Shown one piece after another: positions 25,682 to 37,500 of a DNA stretch of 64,000 nt. The notes under the pieces are model-generated. The model made no database searches. It was not told where the DNA came from and saw only the letters and a program-made list of their open reading frames with translations. The DNA is from Balanoglossus misakiensis. Taxonomy: Eukaryota > Hemichordata. Each line of letters opens with the position of its first letter. The stretch's first letter is position 1. The DNA lies in contig CM082583.2 in the NCBI GenBank assembly GCA_040954595.2, forward strand, positions 10,292,001 to 10,356,000, given 5' to 3'. The translations under genes and the position numbers were made by a program.

Positions 25682-25880
25682 GATAAAATTCATGAGCTAT
25701 AACCCATGAATAATGTGAAAAATCGACAGAATGACCGAAATTCGCAAAGTCGGAAAATTGTCATTTTTGATAAAATTCATGAGCTATAACCCATGAATAA
25801 TGTGACAAATCGACAAAGTGACCGAAATTCGCAAAGTCGGAAAATTGTCATTTTTTGATAAAATTCATGAGCTATAACCA
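25682..25880 (-). repeat. Right edge: inverted satellite units
   Basis: Units begin at 25682, 25769 and 25857 with GATAAAATTCATGAGCTATA, the reverse complement of the monomer start, at 87-88 bp spacing. The third is only a start and runs out into unrelated sequence at about 25880. They contain TTCGCAAAGTCGG, the complement of the edge-type ACTTTGCGAA. The array therefore ends in a change of orientation. Confidence 0.9.
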
Positions 25881-27157
25881 GTCGACAAATTCTAGACTTT
25901 GCGGAGATTGGCGATTTTATCATTTTTGGACGTTTTTCATCGGTTAATTTTGCGTTAATTTTTACTTACCCCCAACATTTACGTTTGGTGAAGTTTCGAT
26001 CTCCGAAACCAGTATTTAATTAATTGTATAGTGGATTTAACAGATCTTCATGATTTATATTGCAAAATCTCAACTACAGGGGGTGGCATGATGGAAAAGA
26101 ACGTGAATAACACGGCAATCTGGCAGAGTGCAGAAAACGACTTGAAAATCTCCGAAATTAAAATCTGACTTCTCGATACAAAGGTCTTTCCATTTCTATG
26201 CCGTATCAATATTCTGTTCCCATGGGTACATTACTGACGGAGAAACACGCCTAGCCAGTAATCCAAATCTTAGTTCTCCATTCAAACCAAACGTTATTGA
26301 TGGAATCCTTACAGAATAAGGTATTGTAGACGGCTTCATTGCCATGCTCTGTGTTCGCGCATGTCAGAATTATACCCTCCGGATTACATCCCTCTTTGCC
26401 ATCCAATTTCTGCAGACTGCAGAATCACTTCGAATGCAGTGCTTCGTCAATTCTTAGCACCGCCGATGTTCCCGAAAATCCGCGGTTAAATTTTCATGGG
26501 AACTTGAAGGTTTATCGTTAATCATTGTGCCGATACAGGTAAGGAAATATTCATGTCTACACCTTTGCCGTTTCTGTATCCTCTGGCGTTTTATTTAGTT
26601 CTAGGCCTTCAGAACAGATCAAGTCGACCGTCATAACCTCTTTGTACCCAAAATATCAACCGAGTCCAACGCTTTCAACCGCACGCGAACACGGTATTCT
26701 TGCACTGTTGGGTGAAAAATTGACTTTTTTCGAACGTCCGTGTAAAATGCATGTCACGTGACCACTGTTTTAAAGAATGGTTGTGTATACCGGGGCAGTA
26801 CACTATCGGGTTCCGGGTTCCACTATAACGGGGCTTTAGGAGAATATACTGTGGGGTTTAGGACTCCGATAATTGGCAGGAAACTGAAGGATCTGTTTTG
26901 TATGTAGCATCCTTAATTGGCGTCATCATTATAAAAACGTCGTGACCTAGGCACGTGAATCGGTGTCACGTTCACGCGGGTACTATGGTTACAGTACATT
27001 ACACTCCTTTCACTGTTCAGTGCGTGATACATACACTGACCGGTTGCATAATCTGCTCTTCTGCTGGGAATTTCATTGGTCTCTCCAGAGAATCATATTT
27101 GACTACTGGTATTCATAGCAACAACCGCTCATCTGTTTCTATCCAGAATCTCCAAAA
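25881..27157. other. Gap and probable 5' region of the first Amt gene
   Basis: No ORF here has recognisable similarity. The last 400 bases hold plausible promoter features: a palindromic E-box GTCACGTGAC at 26753-26762, TATAAAA at 26930-26936, and CACGTG at 26952-26957. The rest is unique-looking AT-rich DNA without a feature I can name. Confidence 0.5.
26930..26936 (+). promoter_or_regulatory. Candidate TATA box of the first Amt gene
   Basis: TATAAAA lies 222 bases before the chosen ATG at 27158. CACGTG follows within 20 bases. A 5' UTR of about 190 bases would result. Placement is from motif and distance only. Confidence 0.3.
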
Positions 27158-30100
27158 ATGGCCGGGGATACCGCGCTTGGAGACGGTCTGAACGTCAGCG
27201 ACTTTCTTTCTAACCACAGCGGAAACGTCGCAGGTAATCCCAGCTGGAGAGTGCTGAACAGCACCTCCGCCTTACCTGATGTCTACCACCACGTCATCGT
27301 GGAGACCGTCCACACAGGTTGGGACGATGCGACTTGGATTCTGACAAACGCGTTCATCATATTCACCATGCAGTCAGGATTCGGCCTACTGGAATCTGGG
27401 ATCGTGTCGAGAAAGAGCGAAGTCAACATCATGGTGAAAAACGCCGTGGACGTTCTATTCGGGGGAGTTTCATACTGGGCCTTTGGCTACGGACTGACCT
27501 TCGGTACGGACAAAGGCTCGAATGGTTTCTATGGCGTCGGTCACTTCTTCGTGGACGCGACTGACGACGACATGGGTCGTGTATACTCAGATTTCTTTTT
27601 CCACACTTCGTTCGCGACCACGGCAACCACCATCGTCAGCGGCGCGATGGCAGAGCGGACGAAACTAGAAGCCTACATCGTCTTTTCTTTCCTGAACACC
27701 TGCGTGTACTGCTTTCCCGCGCACTGGCTTTGGGCCGAGAACGGCTGGCTGAAGACACTCGGCGCTGTAGACATCGCCGGCTCCGGAGCCGTTCACCTGA
27801 TTGGCGGAATGTCCGGCCTCGCAGCGACCATCATGCTGAAACCGCGAATCGGAAGATTCGACGAAGGTAACGAGCCCCCGCGGCCTGGCTCGCCCACAAA
27901 TGCCCTGTTCGGCATGTTCATGTTATGGTAAGACATTATCATTAACAAGTTTTAAAAAAAAGAGAGATTTAGGGATTTAGGGACCGTGAACCTGAAAGGC
28001 CAAGCCTCCGTCTCAGAAATTATGGTAATAGCTGGAGGTACGATTTTGAGTACATTGCTCTCACATGTCACTTCTATTTCATTCATTCATTCATTCATTC
28101 ATTCATTCATTCATTCATTCATTCATTCATTCATTCATTCATTCATTCATTCATTCATTCATTCATTCATTCATTCATTCATTCATTCATCCATCCATCC
28201 ATCCATCCATACATCCATCCATTCAGTCAGTCACAGTCAGCCGCCCTCTATTCTTTCGTGTTCTTCCCCGTGCAACCAAAACCCCAGGGACGGATAAGCG
28301 ACCTAATAACAAAAATATGCCAAACATACAAAAAGTTACCATTTTGAAGTTAGGCATAACAGACGACAACAGAGAGAAAATGTCAAAGATTTTAAATCAG
28401 GAAGATGGAAGTGTAATATGTCTTACAAATGTGGGCGCTAACACTCTCGTATACTCACTCTGAAACACTGATAAACTGTCGAGGCAATATTTCTGTCGGC
28501 AACAAATCATCTTAAAAGCACTGTGTTTTCCACGGATTTTTTCAAAGTGGATCAGCGACGTTTTGGTTAGCTGAAATAGGCTCTGGAATTATTTTCACAG
28601 AAGAAATCTCTTAAAATGAGGTCTCGGGTTTACATTGTGCTTCATTATTGCAGTCATTTACTATATTTTTTAATTCGACCGTTTCTGTGTATGTTTCGAT
28701 AATTACCCGACAGTCCGATCCTTAATTACAATAACAATTCATTATTCTCGATGGGAAAGTTTATAATTATGATGACAAATCTCACTAACGCAAATGTTTG
28801 TTTTTTATTATGCAGACGTTGTGCATTCATTATTTTTCATCCTCAATAACACATAGATTTCTTGTACTAGTGCAGTAACTGTAATAGACACTTTATTTCA
28901 GTGAGTTTAATGACGTAATTAAACATTGTAAATGAATAGACACATACAATGAGGCATTAGTCAAGAAAGAGTTGCATTAATACCGTTTCCATGTTGTTAT
29001 CGACATCTGCGAATCAATTTGCTGATTGGAAAGTGTGTCCATGCTTCTTCTCACAGGTGGGGCTGGCTGGGTTTCAACTGCGGAAGCACCTACGGCATTA
29101 CTGGCGGGAAATGGAAACTCGCGGCCAGGTAACACTGTCTGTCTGTCTGTGGGTCAGTCATAACAATACATTTTCAATAATTATTTGCGTCATTTGGTAT
29201 AGATTTCGCGAAAACCTGCCGTATAAGTTTGTATTTTCTTGGTTTGGTCAACTGAATTTTCAACGCCGAAGTACCATAGCCTAATATATGGTCTCTCGAA
29301 AACTAAAATATCGTTGGTTCCAAATTCAAATAGATTGTACAGAATGTTTTCTTCCTTAAGAAGCGATACAGAAGCGATAACCTTACAAAGATCGACACAC
29401 CGCTGTCAACTTACAGGTGATGACATTTATGGAGGCATGATGTAAATGTCATGCTGTTGTTACCCTTGGCATATATTGCACCGTTGACGTTCAACAAAGA
29501 AACTGCCAATGGCGTCAGCAGTTTCCGCGAGGAATCGCCATCATTTATGATTGCACAGTGCTGGCCAATTATATCGATGAAGAATTTCACGCTTTCGGTG
29601 AACAGGGAAAATACGCGGGAAACGGGCTTGCTTCATCGATGTAATTTCGTTTTACAGACACACAGAAAGAGCCTAAATTCCATGCAGGTATTGACAACGA
29701 AAGAGCAATTGTTGTGTGCATATTGCGTTTTGCTTCACTGCTCATCCAGGAATAAGTGTCAGTACGTAGTTATCTGTAGAAAGTAATAAGCTAGTCTTAT
29801 TGCATGCAATTGCCTGTATAGGATATAGTCAGCTCTATTCGCGGTTGGGGGTCCCCCAGAGGCATGAATCTGATGTCCCCCTTGTCTATTGCAAAAACGA
29901 GTCGTTTATTAGGCAACTTCTCATCGCAGACACTCACTGATATATGAATATGACAACAGTTCATTGAAATTTCTCTTCAAAGATCTTTGCAAACTGTGCT
30001 CATCGCTGCAATGATTTGTCTGAAGAGAAATAAAATGTCTTTAATATAGACTTTTAATGCAGCGTTCTATAGATTTGTAACAAATTTTAACCGCAATCTT

Positions 30101-32678
30101 CTTGGCCAATACATATCAAACATATGTATTAATGGAAAGCATTTCGATGAAAAAAATCATTCTAAACCTATATAGCATCACAATTTTTATTACCTGAAGG
30201 GTTTGTTCTGGGTTTTAGGAAAAATACTTGAAAAAGCATAATTCTCCCTGCGTTGATAACGATAACAGTCGGGCGCCGCCATGCGTACGAGTAGCGTATC
30301 ACGAGATACTTCAGTGGCAAAATTGTGCGATATACTTATGGACGAATATTATACATATGGTATCCCCATTAAGACGTATTTAAGTGAACCGTTTCAATTC
30401 TTCTTTTTTCCTCTTTTGCAACAGATCAGCAGTGTCCACCATAACATCGTCAATAGGCGGAGGCACAATGGCGATATTTCTAAGGTAAGCGCACAGATAC
30501 CTGGCCGATTTACCTAACAATTCGGACTAACGCCTTCCGCCTTTGGGGTTTCAGTTCGTCATGGCATGATGGCGACTTCACTGCAACACAACCGGCCATG
30601 CCACGGTCACTTTTACAGTACTATGTACCCGGGCTCCCCAGTATCGAATGCAATTGGAAGGTTCTTTTGACAGTATCAAGTCTCGGACACCTGCAATCAG
30701 AGAATAATACTTCGGACTTTATTGCCAACTAGGATTGAGTACCAGCTAAGACAAACACAATACTGGAACAGCCTATTACAAAATTCGCAGGCTTTTATAA
30801 TAGGTCTAAAGCGCGGGAAAGTCTTTGTTATTCAAATTAACACCTTTTACTTTTACATGGGCGAAGGAATTTTCAAGATTGCAAACTGTCAGAGTGCACA
30901 ATCTCGCTTGAGATTGGTCCATTAGATCTCAAACATGATTGGTACATGGTCGATTCTAAATCCTGATTTTGCATCAAGCTCGATACATTTCAGCCAAGCT
31001 GTAGAAATCTATGTAAAGTCAGTCACGATACCCAGCATACAACTTGTCACGTATTAGTGCAACGTGTTAATTCATCACACCCTCCCCGTGTACCTCTCTG
31101 ACAGCAAACATACGATGTTCAAATCAATATGTGTACACTACATTTTTACCGCAAATTACACCACTCGACACACTGTTCAACAAGCTAGCTGGTATTAAAA
31201 TGAAACTGTATAAAAGACGAACCGTTTTGATTAAGACGTCTTCCGTTATCATTCCTAGCACGTATTTTTATGATTGTATGAACTTCAAGGTGACGTCCGC
31301 TCTTGTAATACTGCATGGTGTCTACAATCATCGCAATTAATATCAGCCGCAGCAATTAGAAAACTGCATCTGACAGGATTCTTCGACTCTATATCGATCT
31401 GTAATTTCACTGGGTTTTAATCAAAGGAAGGCCATTTTCGCCCATTAGGGTAAATTACTTTTAATAGCAGTAAGAAATCATGCATGGGGAATTAATTGTC
31501 TGCCAATGGTTGATAATTACTGCAGCACGACCACATGGGGTGGCTGATGATGTCGCCGCGTTGCAATTACGATGTAACCGCTTCACTGCACGATCCAGAA
31601 TTTGTATCAGATTTATTACTTGAATCAACCCAAACTAACAAAAAATTATCATTTCCCAGTTACGTTACAAAGAGACGCAAATTTGACATCACTTACCTAA
31701 TTAATGGTGTACTCGGAGCCTTGGTGTCAATCACAGGTAATTCCACGACTATTATTGGTTACTGCTACACTGGGCGTTTCCGCTAACATCTGACGAAATA
31801 GAAGTTGACCAATTGTGTTTTTTCGATTTACATGATTAACATTTAGGACATACGTTAAGTCTTATTGTGGTATACTTCGGTTGTGTTTTCCAGCCCTCTG
31901 TTCCTTATCCCAGCCGTGGCAAGGCTTTCTAATCGGGGCAATCGGCGCTGTCATTTCGTGTTTTGGCGTTGGGCTGATGGAGAGACTGAAGATCGATGAC
32001 CCCGTGGGAGTGGTTCCGGTTCACGCTTTGGCGGGAATCTGGGGCCTTCTCGCCGTCGGTTTTTTCGTGCAGAAGGATATGATTGACAACGTCACACCGC
32101 ACGATGGTGAGCACTGTTTGGCTAAAGATCCCCCATTGCTGTCGGATAATTCTTCTCAGTAAACCCCGAGTTCACGTCATCGACAGGAGTGATTAGGCCT
32201 ACTCACGAGTAATTCTTTTTTTCTTTACATTTTAGGTCTATTTTACGGTGGTGGGTGGTATATGCTTGGCGTGCAGGCACTGGCAGTGTGTTCTATCACA
32301 GTCTGGACTCTGGCCATATCCTTTGTACTTTTGAAAATACTTGATTTGACCATCGGTATCCGCGTACCCCTGCACGAAGAGCTACTCGGTCCAGACCTGG
32401 TCGAGCACTCGGTGAACGGCAGCTACGACAAGTCTACGGGCGCCCTCGTCGGGCTGGAAGGAGAGCTGTTGCACCTAGTCCGCGCCGACGGTGACCATAA
32501 CGACGACCTCGATCGATTATCGCAGGTTGTTAGGTTTGGGCCGATGTTCTCTCTGTTAGAAAAATACAATATACGGATTGTGAGAGACAATGCGAACGTT
32601 GCAAGGAAGAAAGCAGAATCGTCCGAGGCGGGTAAATCTTCAAGTTGTGAAGACGTCGATGCTAACGAAAAGGTATAA
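27158..32678 (+). CDS. amt: Ammonium transporter, Amt family (copy 1, six exons)
   Basis: The exons are 27158-27927, 29057-29128, 30425-30484, 31660-31736, 31894-32106 and 32236-32678, giving 544 residues. All introns are GT-AG. The start ATG sits in AAAATGG and is followed by an N-terminal segment of about 54 residues before GWDDATW. Amt hallmarks are GFGLLESG, VNIMVKN, FATTATTIVSGAMAER, Asp205-8-His213 (DIAGSGAVH) and Asp362-8-His370 (DDPVGVVPVH). The two His match the twin-His pair of the pore, and about 11 membrane segments are expected. Family proteins carry ammonium across the plasma membrane. The tail has LHEELLGPDLVEH, the conserved C-terminal element of Amts, then a Ser/Lys-rich end. 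At residues 333-335 SQPW replaces the AHPW of copies 2, 3 and 5. Confidence 0.93.
28078..28228 (+). repeat. (TTCA)n / (ATCC)n microsatellite in Amt copy 1 intron 1
   Basis: About 110 bases of pure ATTC repeat pass into ATCC and then CAGT repeats. It lies in the first intron. Reading frames rich in His-Ser-Phe-Ile across it are products of the repeat. Confidence 0.97.
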
Positions 32679-34549
32679 ACAGAGAAGCGGAAAGAAAGCG
32701 TGCAATCACATTCTATATCAGAAATAATAAACGACAACACCGTAATTGTGAAATATTTGAACTTGGGTTGTTTTCGTGGCTAATATATTTTCCACTTCGT
32801 AGAATTTGAGTCGCTCTCCCTTCGCAAAAATGTAAGATGAAACAGCGACAAATATCACAGCTTAGGTTAACGAACCAATTGAGGCGCCTGGGGATTGGGT
32901 TCGTATAGCAAGGGTTGCACCGACACAATTTCACAGAATTTTTTCTCTTGTTTCCGAGAACGTGTTTCATTTCCTGAGCACTGCCTGCTGCGCGTCCGCT
33001 GTACACCCATTCAAAGATTGGTTCAGTTGTTACACGACGCCCAAGAAATGCATAGAAAATCGAGGGAAATGATGCCGCAGGGCTTTGTGCGCGAAAGAGT
33101 GTGTTGTGTGTGCAGCCTCGGCACGACACATATTGACTCGCTCGTACATTTTGTTCGGCGTAGACAAGCATCCGCGATTACGTGATGTGCGCTCCAGACA
33201 AGCTTCTAGTTTTACAGTTACGAAATCGCGAGGAAACGCTGGGAGATTTTCCTGTAGAGGTTGAGAAAAAAACTCTTGCGTCAGTCTGGAAGAGGATGTC
33301 TGTGATCATTTTCCCATTATCCGTTTAGCGTTTGAAGAAACAGTTTCTTTTAAAGAAGGGCGATTTCCTCTTCGGAAAATAAATTGAAGGAATATTTACA
33401 GGATGTGCCTGGAATCTCTTTTTAGGATACGTTTCTTGTTCTAAACATATTATGAGATAACAAAAGTCACAAAAAAACTTTCACTGGATATGGCGCAATA
33501 GAATGGGACAACTTTAACAGCACCAACACAGTTTGTGATCAATTTCCTATAGTTGTAATCTAAGTAGACTTATAACCGAGAAACAAGAGCGTACGTGTCT
33601 AATATTCATTGGTGAAATTTTTTGAGCAGAGCTTTGATTTTCAGTCTACCAAAGCACAGTGTATTGATTTTTTTGCATAAATATCACAAGCTGGCAGATT
33701 TATTATCTTCTGTATCTTTAGTTACAACAAAACCACCACGCTTATTTTTAGAGGAGTTATGTGATCGATGTGCCGTATACCTTGTATTTTCCATGTATTT
33801 TGCTCGGCAGCTCTCTGCAATTTTTCTGGTTTAATTTGCAAATGGTGACCGATTACATCTCGCCTACAGTTCATGTAAATAGTGGAAGCTCCTTAGCCAC
33901 TCAATGAAAGAAACCCGCGAAATGTTCTGTAGAGGCCATCTACTTCTTTGCAATATGTATTTCAAATCACAATGCATATTTATCCAAAGAACTTCGGTGC
34001 CCCTGGGCCCAGTGTTTCCTCCCTTCGCCGCATTACCCAAATTATTTCTTATGAAGAAGGCCGCCCTGCCTGAGCAGTCGTTTACCTATCTCATTTGCAT
34101 TCCGTTTACTTTTCAAGTCACTCAACTCTATGGTTATAGTTTCCAAGACACTAGGCGCCATTGCCGTTTTGGGAAAGTGAAAGTGAAGAAAACGATTTCG
34201 TGTGCCATGTCGGCTGTTTCGTAATGGGTTTGAGACAATTGAAAAGGTGTTTTCTCGTGAATTTATACCTCTAACATGTATACGTGACGGTTTGGGTAGA
34301 CGCATGCAGCGATGTGACATGTTAGCCTGGTGATTGTTCGAGTGCTTTGTCTTGGCAGTCTCACCCACTCGTGCTTACAGTGAAGAATTGTGCCAGCTGC
34401 AGTGACTACGTTTGTTGCACAGGAAGGCATCTTCAGGGAAACAAATCTGTCGCACAAGACCCAGATCACGTGCACAATGAGCGGGGAGGCTTCGTGGAAG
34501 TAGGCCTACAGCTGAGTGACAAATCTTCCGTCTTCTTGAGAAGTAAACA
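32679..34549. other. Gap between Amt copies 1 and 2
   Basis: About 1.9 kb holds the 3' end of copy 1 and presumably the promoter of copy 2. No reading frame here shows similarity, conserved spacing or splice structure that I can support. I see no repeat family. Confidence 0.5.
32726..32731 (+). terminator. Candidate poly(A) signal, Amt copy 1
   Basis: AATAAA lies 47 bases after the TAA stop and is followed within 40 bases by the GT-rich tract TTGGGTTGTTTTCGTGG, which fits a cleavage region. Confidence 0.6.
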
Positions 34550-37500
34550 ATGTCGGTCATCACGGTGCGCCCAGCTAACGGGTCGTGGAACGGCAGCATG
34601 AATTTGACGGAGCTGATCGGCTCGACCGAAATGTACGACCGAGTCATCGAGCGACACGCGATCAGCGGCTGGGACGACGCCACCTGGATACTCACCAGCG
34701 CGTTCATAATTTTCACCATGCAGTCCGGGTTTGGATTGCTTGAGTCGGGCTCAGTAACTAGGAAAAATGAGGTTAACATCATGGTAAAGAACATAGTCGA
34801 TGTCTTATTCGGGGGAATATCCTACTGGGCGTTCGGGTACGGGCTGAGCTTTGGTGACGGGCCGAGGTCGAACTCGTTTGTCGGTGTTGGAAAATTCTTC
34901 TTAGACGCCAATGACGAAAACATGGGTACCGTGTTCTCCGATTTTTTCTTTCACACATCCTTCGCCACCACCTCGACGACGATCGTCAGCGGCGCCATGG
35001 CGGAGAGAACCAAGCTGGAGAGCTACATCGTGTTTTCTTTCACCAACACCTTCATCTATTGTCTGCCCGCTCACTGGTTGTTGGCGCCAAACGGTTGGCT
35101 GAAGGCTCTGGGTGTGGTCGACATCGCTGGCGCTGGAAGTGTCCACCTCATTGGCGGCATGACGGGGTTGGTAGCAACGCTCATCTTAAAACCGCGCACG
35201 GGAAGATTCGATGACAAGAAAAGTAGTCCTGCCATGGGGTCACCGACCAACGCCATTTTTGGCATGTTCATGTTATGGTATGTTAAAATGTACTCTATAT
35301 TAGTCGTTGTTTCATTTGCAAAAAAACTTTCAACATTTTATAGTCCAGAAAGGTTTGGAGAGAACTATAACTTTTCAAAAATTCTCTTCCCGAGGCGCGT
35401 ACTAAAGATATCCCGGATACTACTGGAAATCTAGCCAATCACAGATTTGTTTACGTAAGTGGTTATATAAATAATGCGCCACCACTGGCACATAGTCATT
35501 ACTGCGGGTTTAAATCTGACCAGAATATAGCCTTCGGATTTTAAATAAGAACCATATTACCGTCCTAGCATAAATATAATATTTTCTCCAATACGGCAGT
35601 GTTTTCCTTGTGATTTTGTTGTTTGTCTTCCAGGTGGGGTTGGCTTGGATTTAATTGCGGAAGCACGTTTGGTATCACTGGCGGCAAATGGAAATTGGCC
35701 GCAAGGTTAGTTTGAGATTTTACCCGATACGGTACAGTTGAGGGCCGTTAGAAACCAAAAAACGACGGCCTACTTCGTCGTTTCTTGCCACATTTTCAAA
35801 ACAAATCCCGAACACCCCTTCAATTAATCTCAAACGACTCATTTTCCCCTTTCCTCGCCATGTTCACCACTCACCATATCCGTACTAAGTATGCAATAGA
35901 CCCGCAAACGAGCCGTTGTATCTACTGTCTTTGAGTTCCGTACAGTTGCGATAACATGTAGAAGGTATCTCCCCTTTTAACTAGAAAGTGCATTTCTCAT
36001 TGCAGGTCTGCGGTGGCAACTATCACGGCATCAATCGGCGGGGGAGTTGTCGGCATTTCGCTGAGGTATTGTAAAAATATCTTCATTTTACCTCGGAAAC
36101 CATAACGCAAAATAAGACCAACGTACAGAACGAAGAGTTGACATGTTGTCATGTATTTCAACTTGTGCCACAATCTCGAGACGCCATCTTGTTTACCCAT
36201 GTGAACTGTTTTGTGTTTGTCTTTGCACCTTGCCATGGAAATGTACTCGGCATTTTTAAGTCTATGGATGGGTGTGATGGCAATGATAACAAAATACTAT
36301 CGGTTTTGTGTTCATCGCTTGTCTTAAAGCAATCGTTTTCATCGATTCACGGAGTATTCCTCGCTGGCTCTGTGAATTTTAAGTCGATAGAGTGAAATAT
36401 ATCTGACTTGTTTAGCAGCAAATATGCAATATATAACGAAATAAAATGCCGCTATAAATTGCCAAGGAAAATAATACAGATGAGCCATGGCGATAAATAA
36501 CAGAACCGTCAGATGCGCAATATACTAGTAGATACAAATCAGTCAGTGACTGTGGTCAGCCAATTCATAGAATGCAACTATAACCGTGTTTTTTTTCTGA
36601 CATGTGGGCCAGAGGCCTTCAAACGCAATACACTCTATTCCAGATTCTATATTCGAAACAAATTTTCTGACGATTATTCAATGATACCGTCGTCTGCTGT
36701 TTCGTTCTGCAGGGCAATAGGACGGCGCATCGATCGCGCTCGCCTTGTCTCCATGGCAGCAAAGCATCAATTAATCACGAAGCAGACATGTCGGCTTTGT
36801 GTAAATAAAAATATCTCGCGCCAAGCAAAATACAGCCGCGATAGTAAAGTTTAATATTCATACTGCACGAAATTTTAGCTGGCTTCAAAAGATAAAGGTT
36901 TCGACCGATCAATATACTGACATTAAGTGAGAAATGCTTTCTTCCAAAGTTTGAATGTCGGAAAATGAGTCATTGCAAAAAAAAATCATTTTCGCGACAA
37001 ACATCACGAATTCTTAAAGTTGCTACTCATATGTAGTTGTTCTGATTCTCGTTCTGTTCTGACAATTAATAATCGCAGATATTTTGAAGAAGCCAGCCGC
37101 TTCGGGAAACGTTAATCAGTTAATAGCGTGGGCGAACAGTTTCAGCTGGGAAATGTAGTCCGAGTCCATTTTTATCCACAGATCTATCAAGACACACTTC
37201 AGTTCACAGAATTTGCCCTAGTGTCTTATATTTTGTGTTTGTGTACTTATCATTAAAATGAGTAAAAACAATATGTTTAGCGGAATCTTGACTGGCGGGG
37301 TTTGCATCGAAGGGTGTCCCAAAGGTAAAAACGACGTCATCTTTTCTCCCGCTTCTCAAGTACCCGGATGTTGAACTGCAACCACTTCAACTCGACAATT
37401 CGTTGCTACTGATTTTTAGTAAAATCACTGACATTGCCCGTGTAACGACGGAAATTTTAATTTATCTATTAAGGAATTTAATCGTTGTAATCGCTATTAT

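Larger units (their letters stand above)
3082..25880 (+). repeat. 23-kb satellite array of 87-bp monomers (A-B-A)
   Basis: This is a continuous head-to-tail array of about 260 AT-rich monomers of 87 bp. Two related families are present. Family A units read GGGTTATAGCTCAGG and contain CGACTTTCCGAAA; family B units read GGGTTATAGCCCATG and contain CCGACTTTTTTAATTTTC. By eye the two consensus units are roughly three-quarters identical, with compensating 1-base gaps that keep the same length. The order is diverged edge unit, A, B, A, diverged edge units, inverted edge units. No gene is supported inside. Long open frames arise only because 87 is a multiple of three. A pericentromeric or other heterochromatic role is possible but not shown. 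Confidence 0.97.

Noticed and set aside
28065-28463. Frames rich in His-Ser-Phe-Ile
   Set aside because: They read through the ATTC microsatellite in intron 1 of Amt copy 1.
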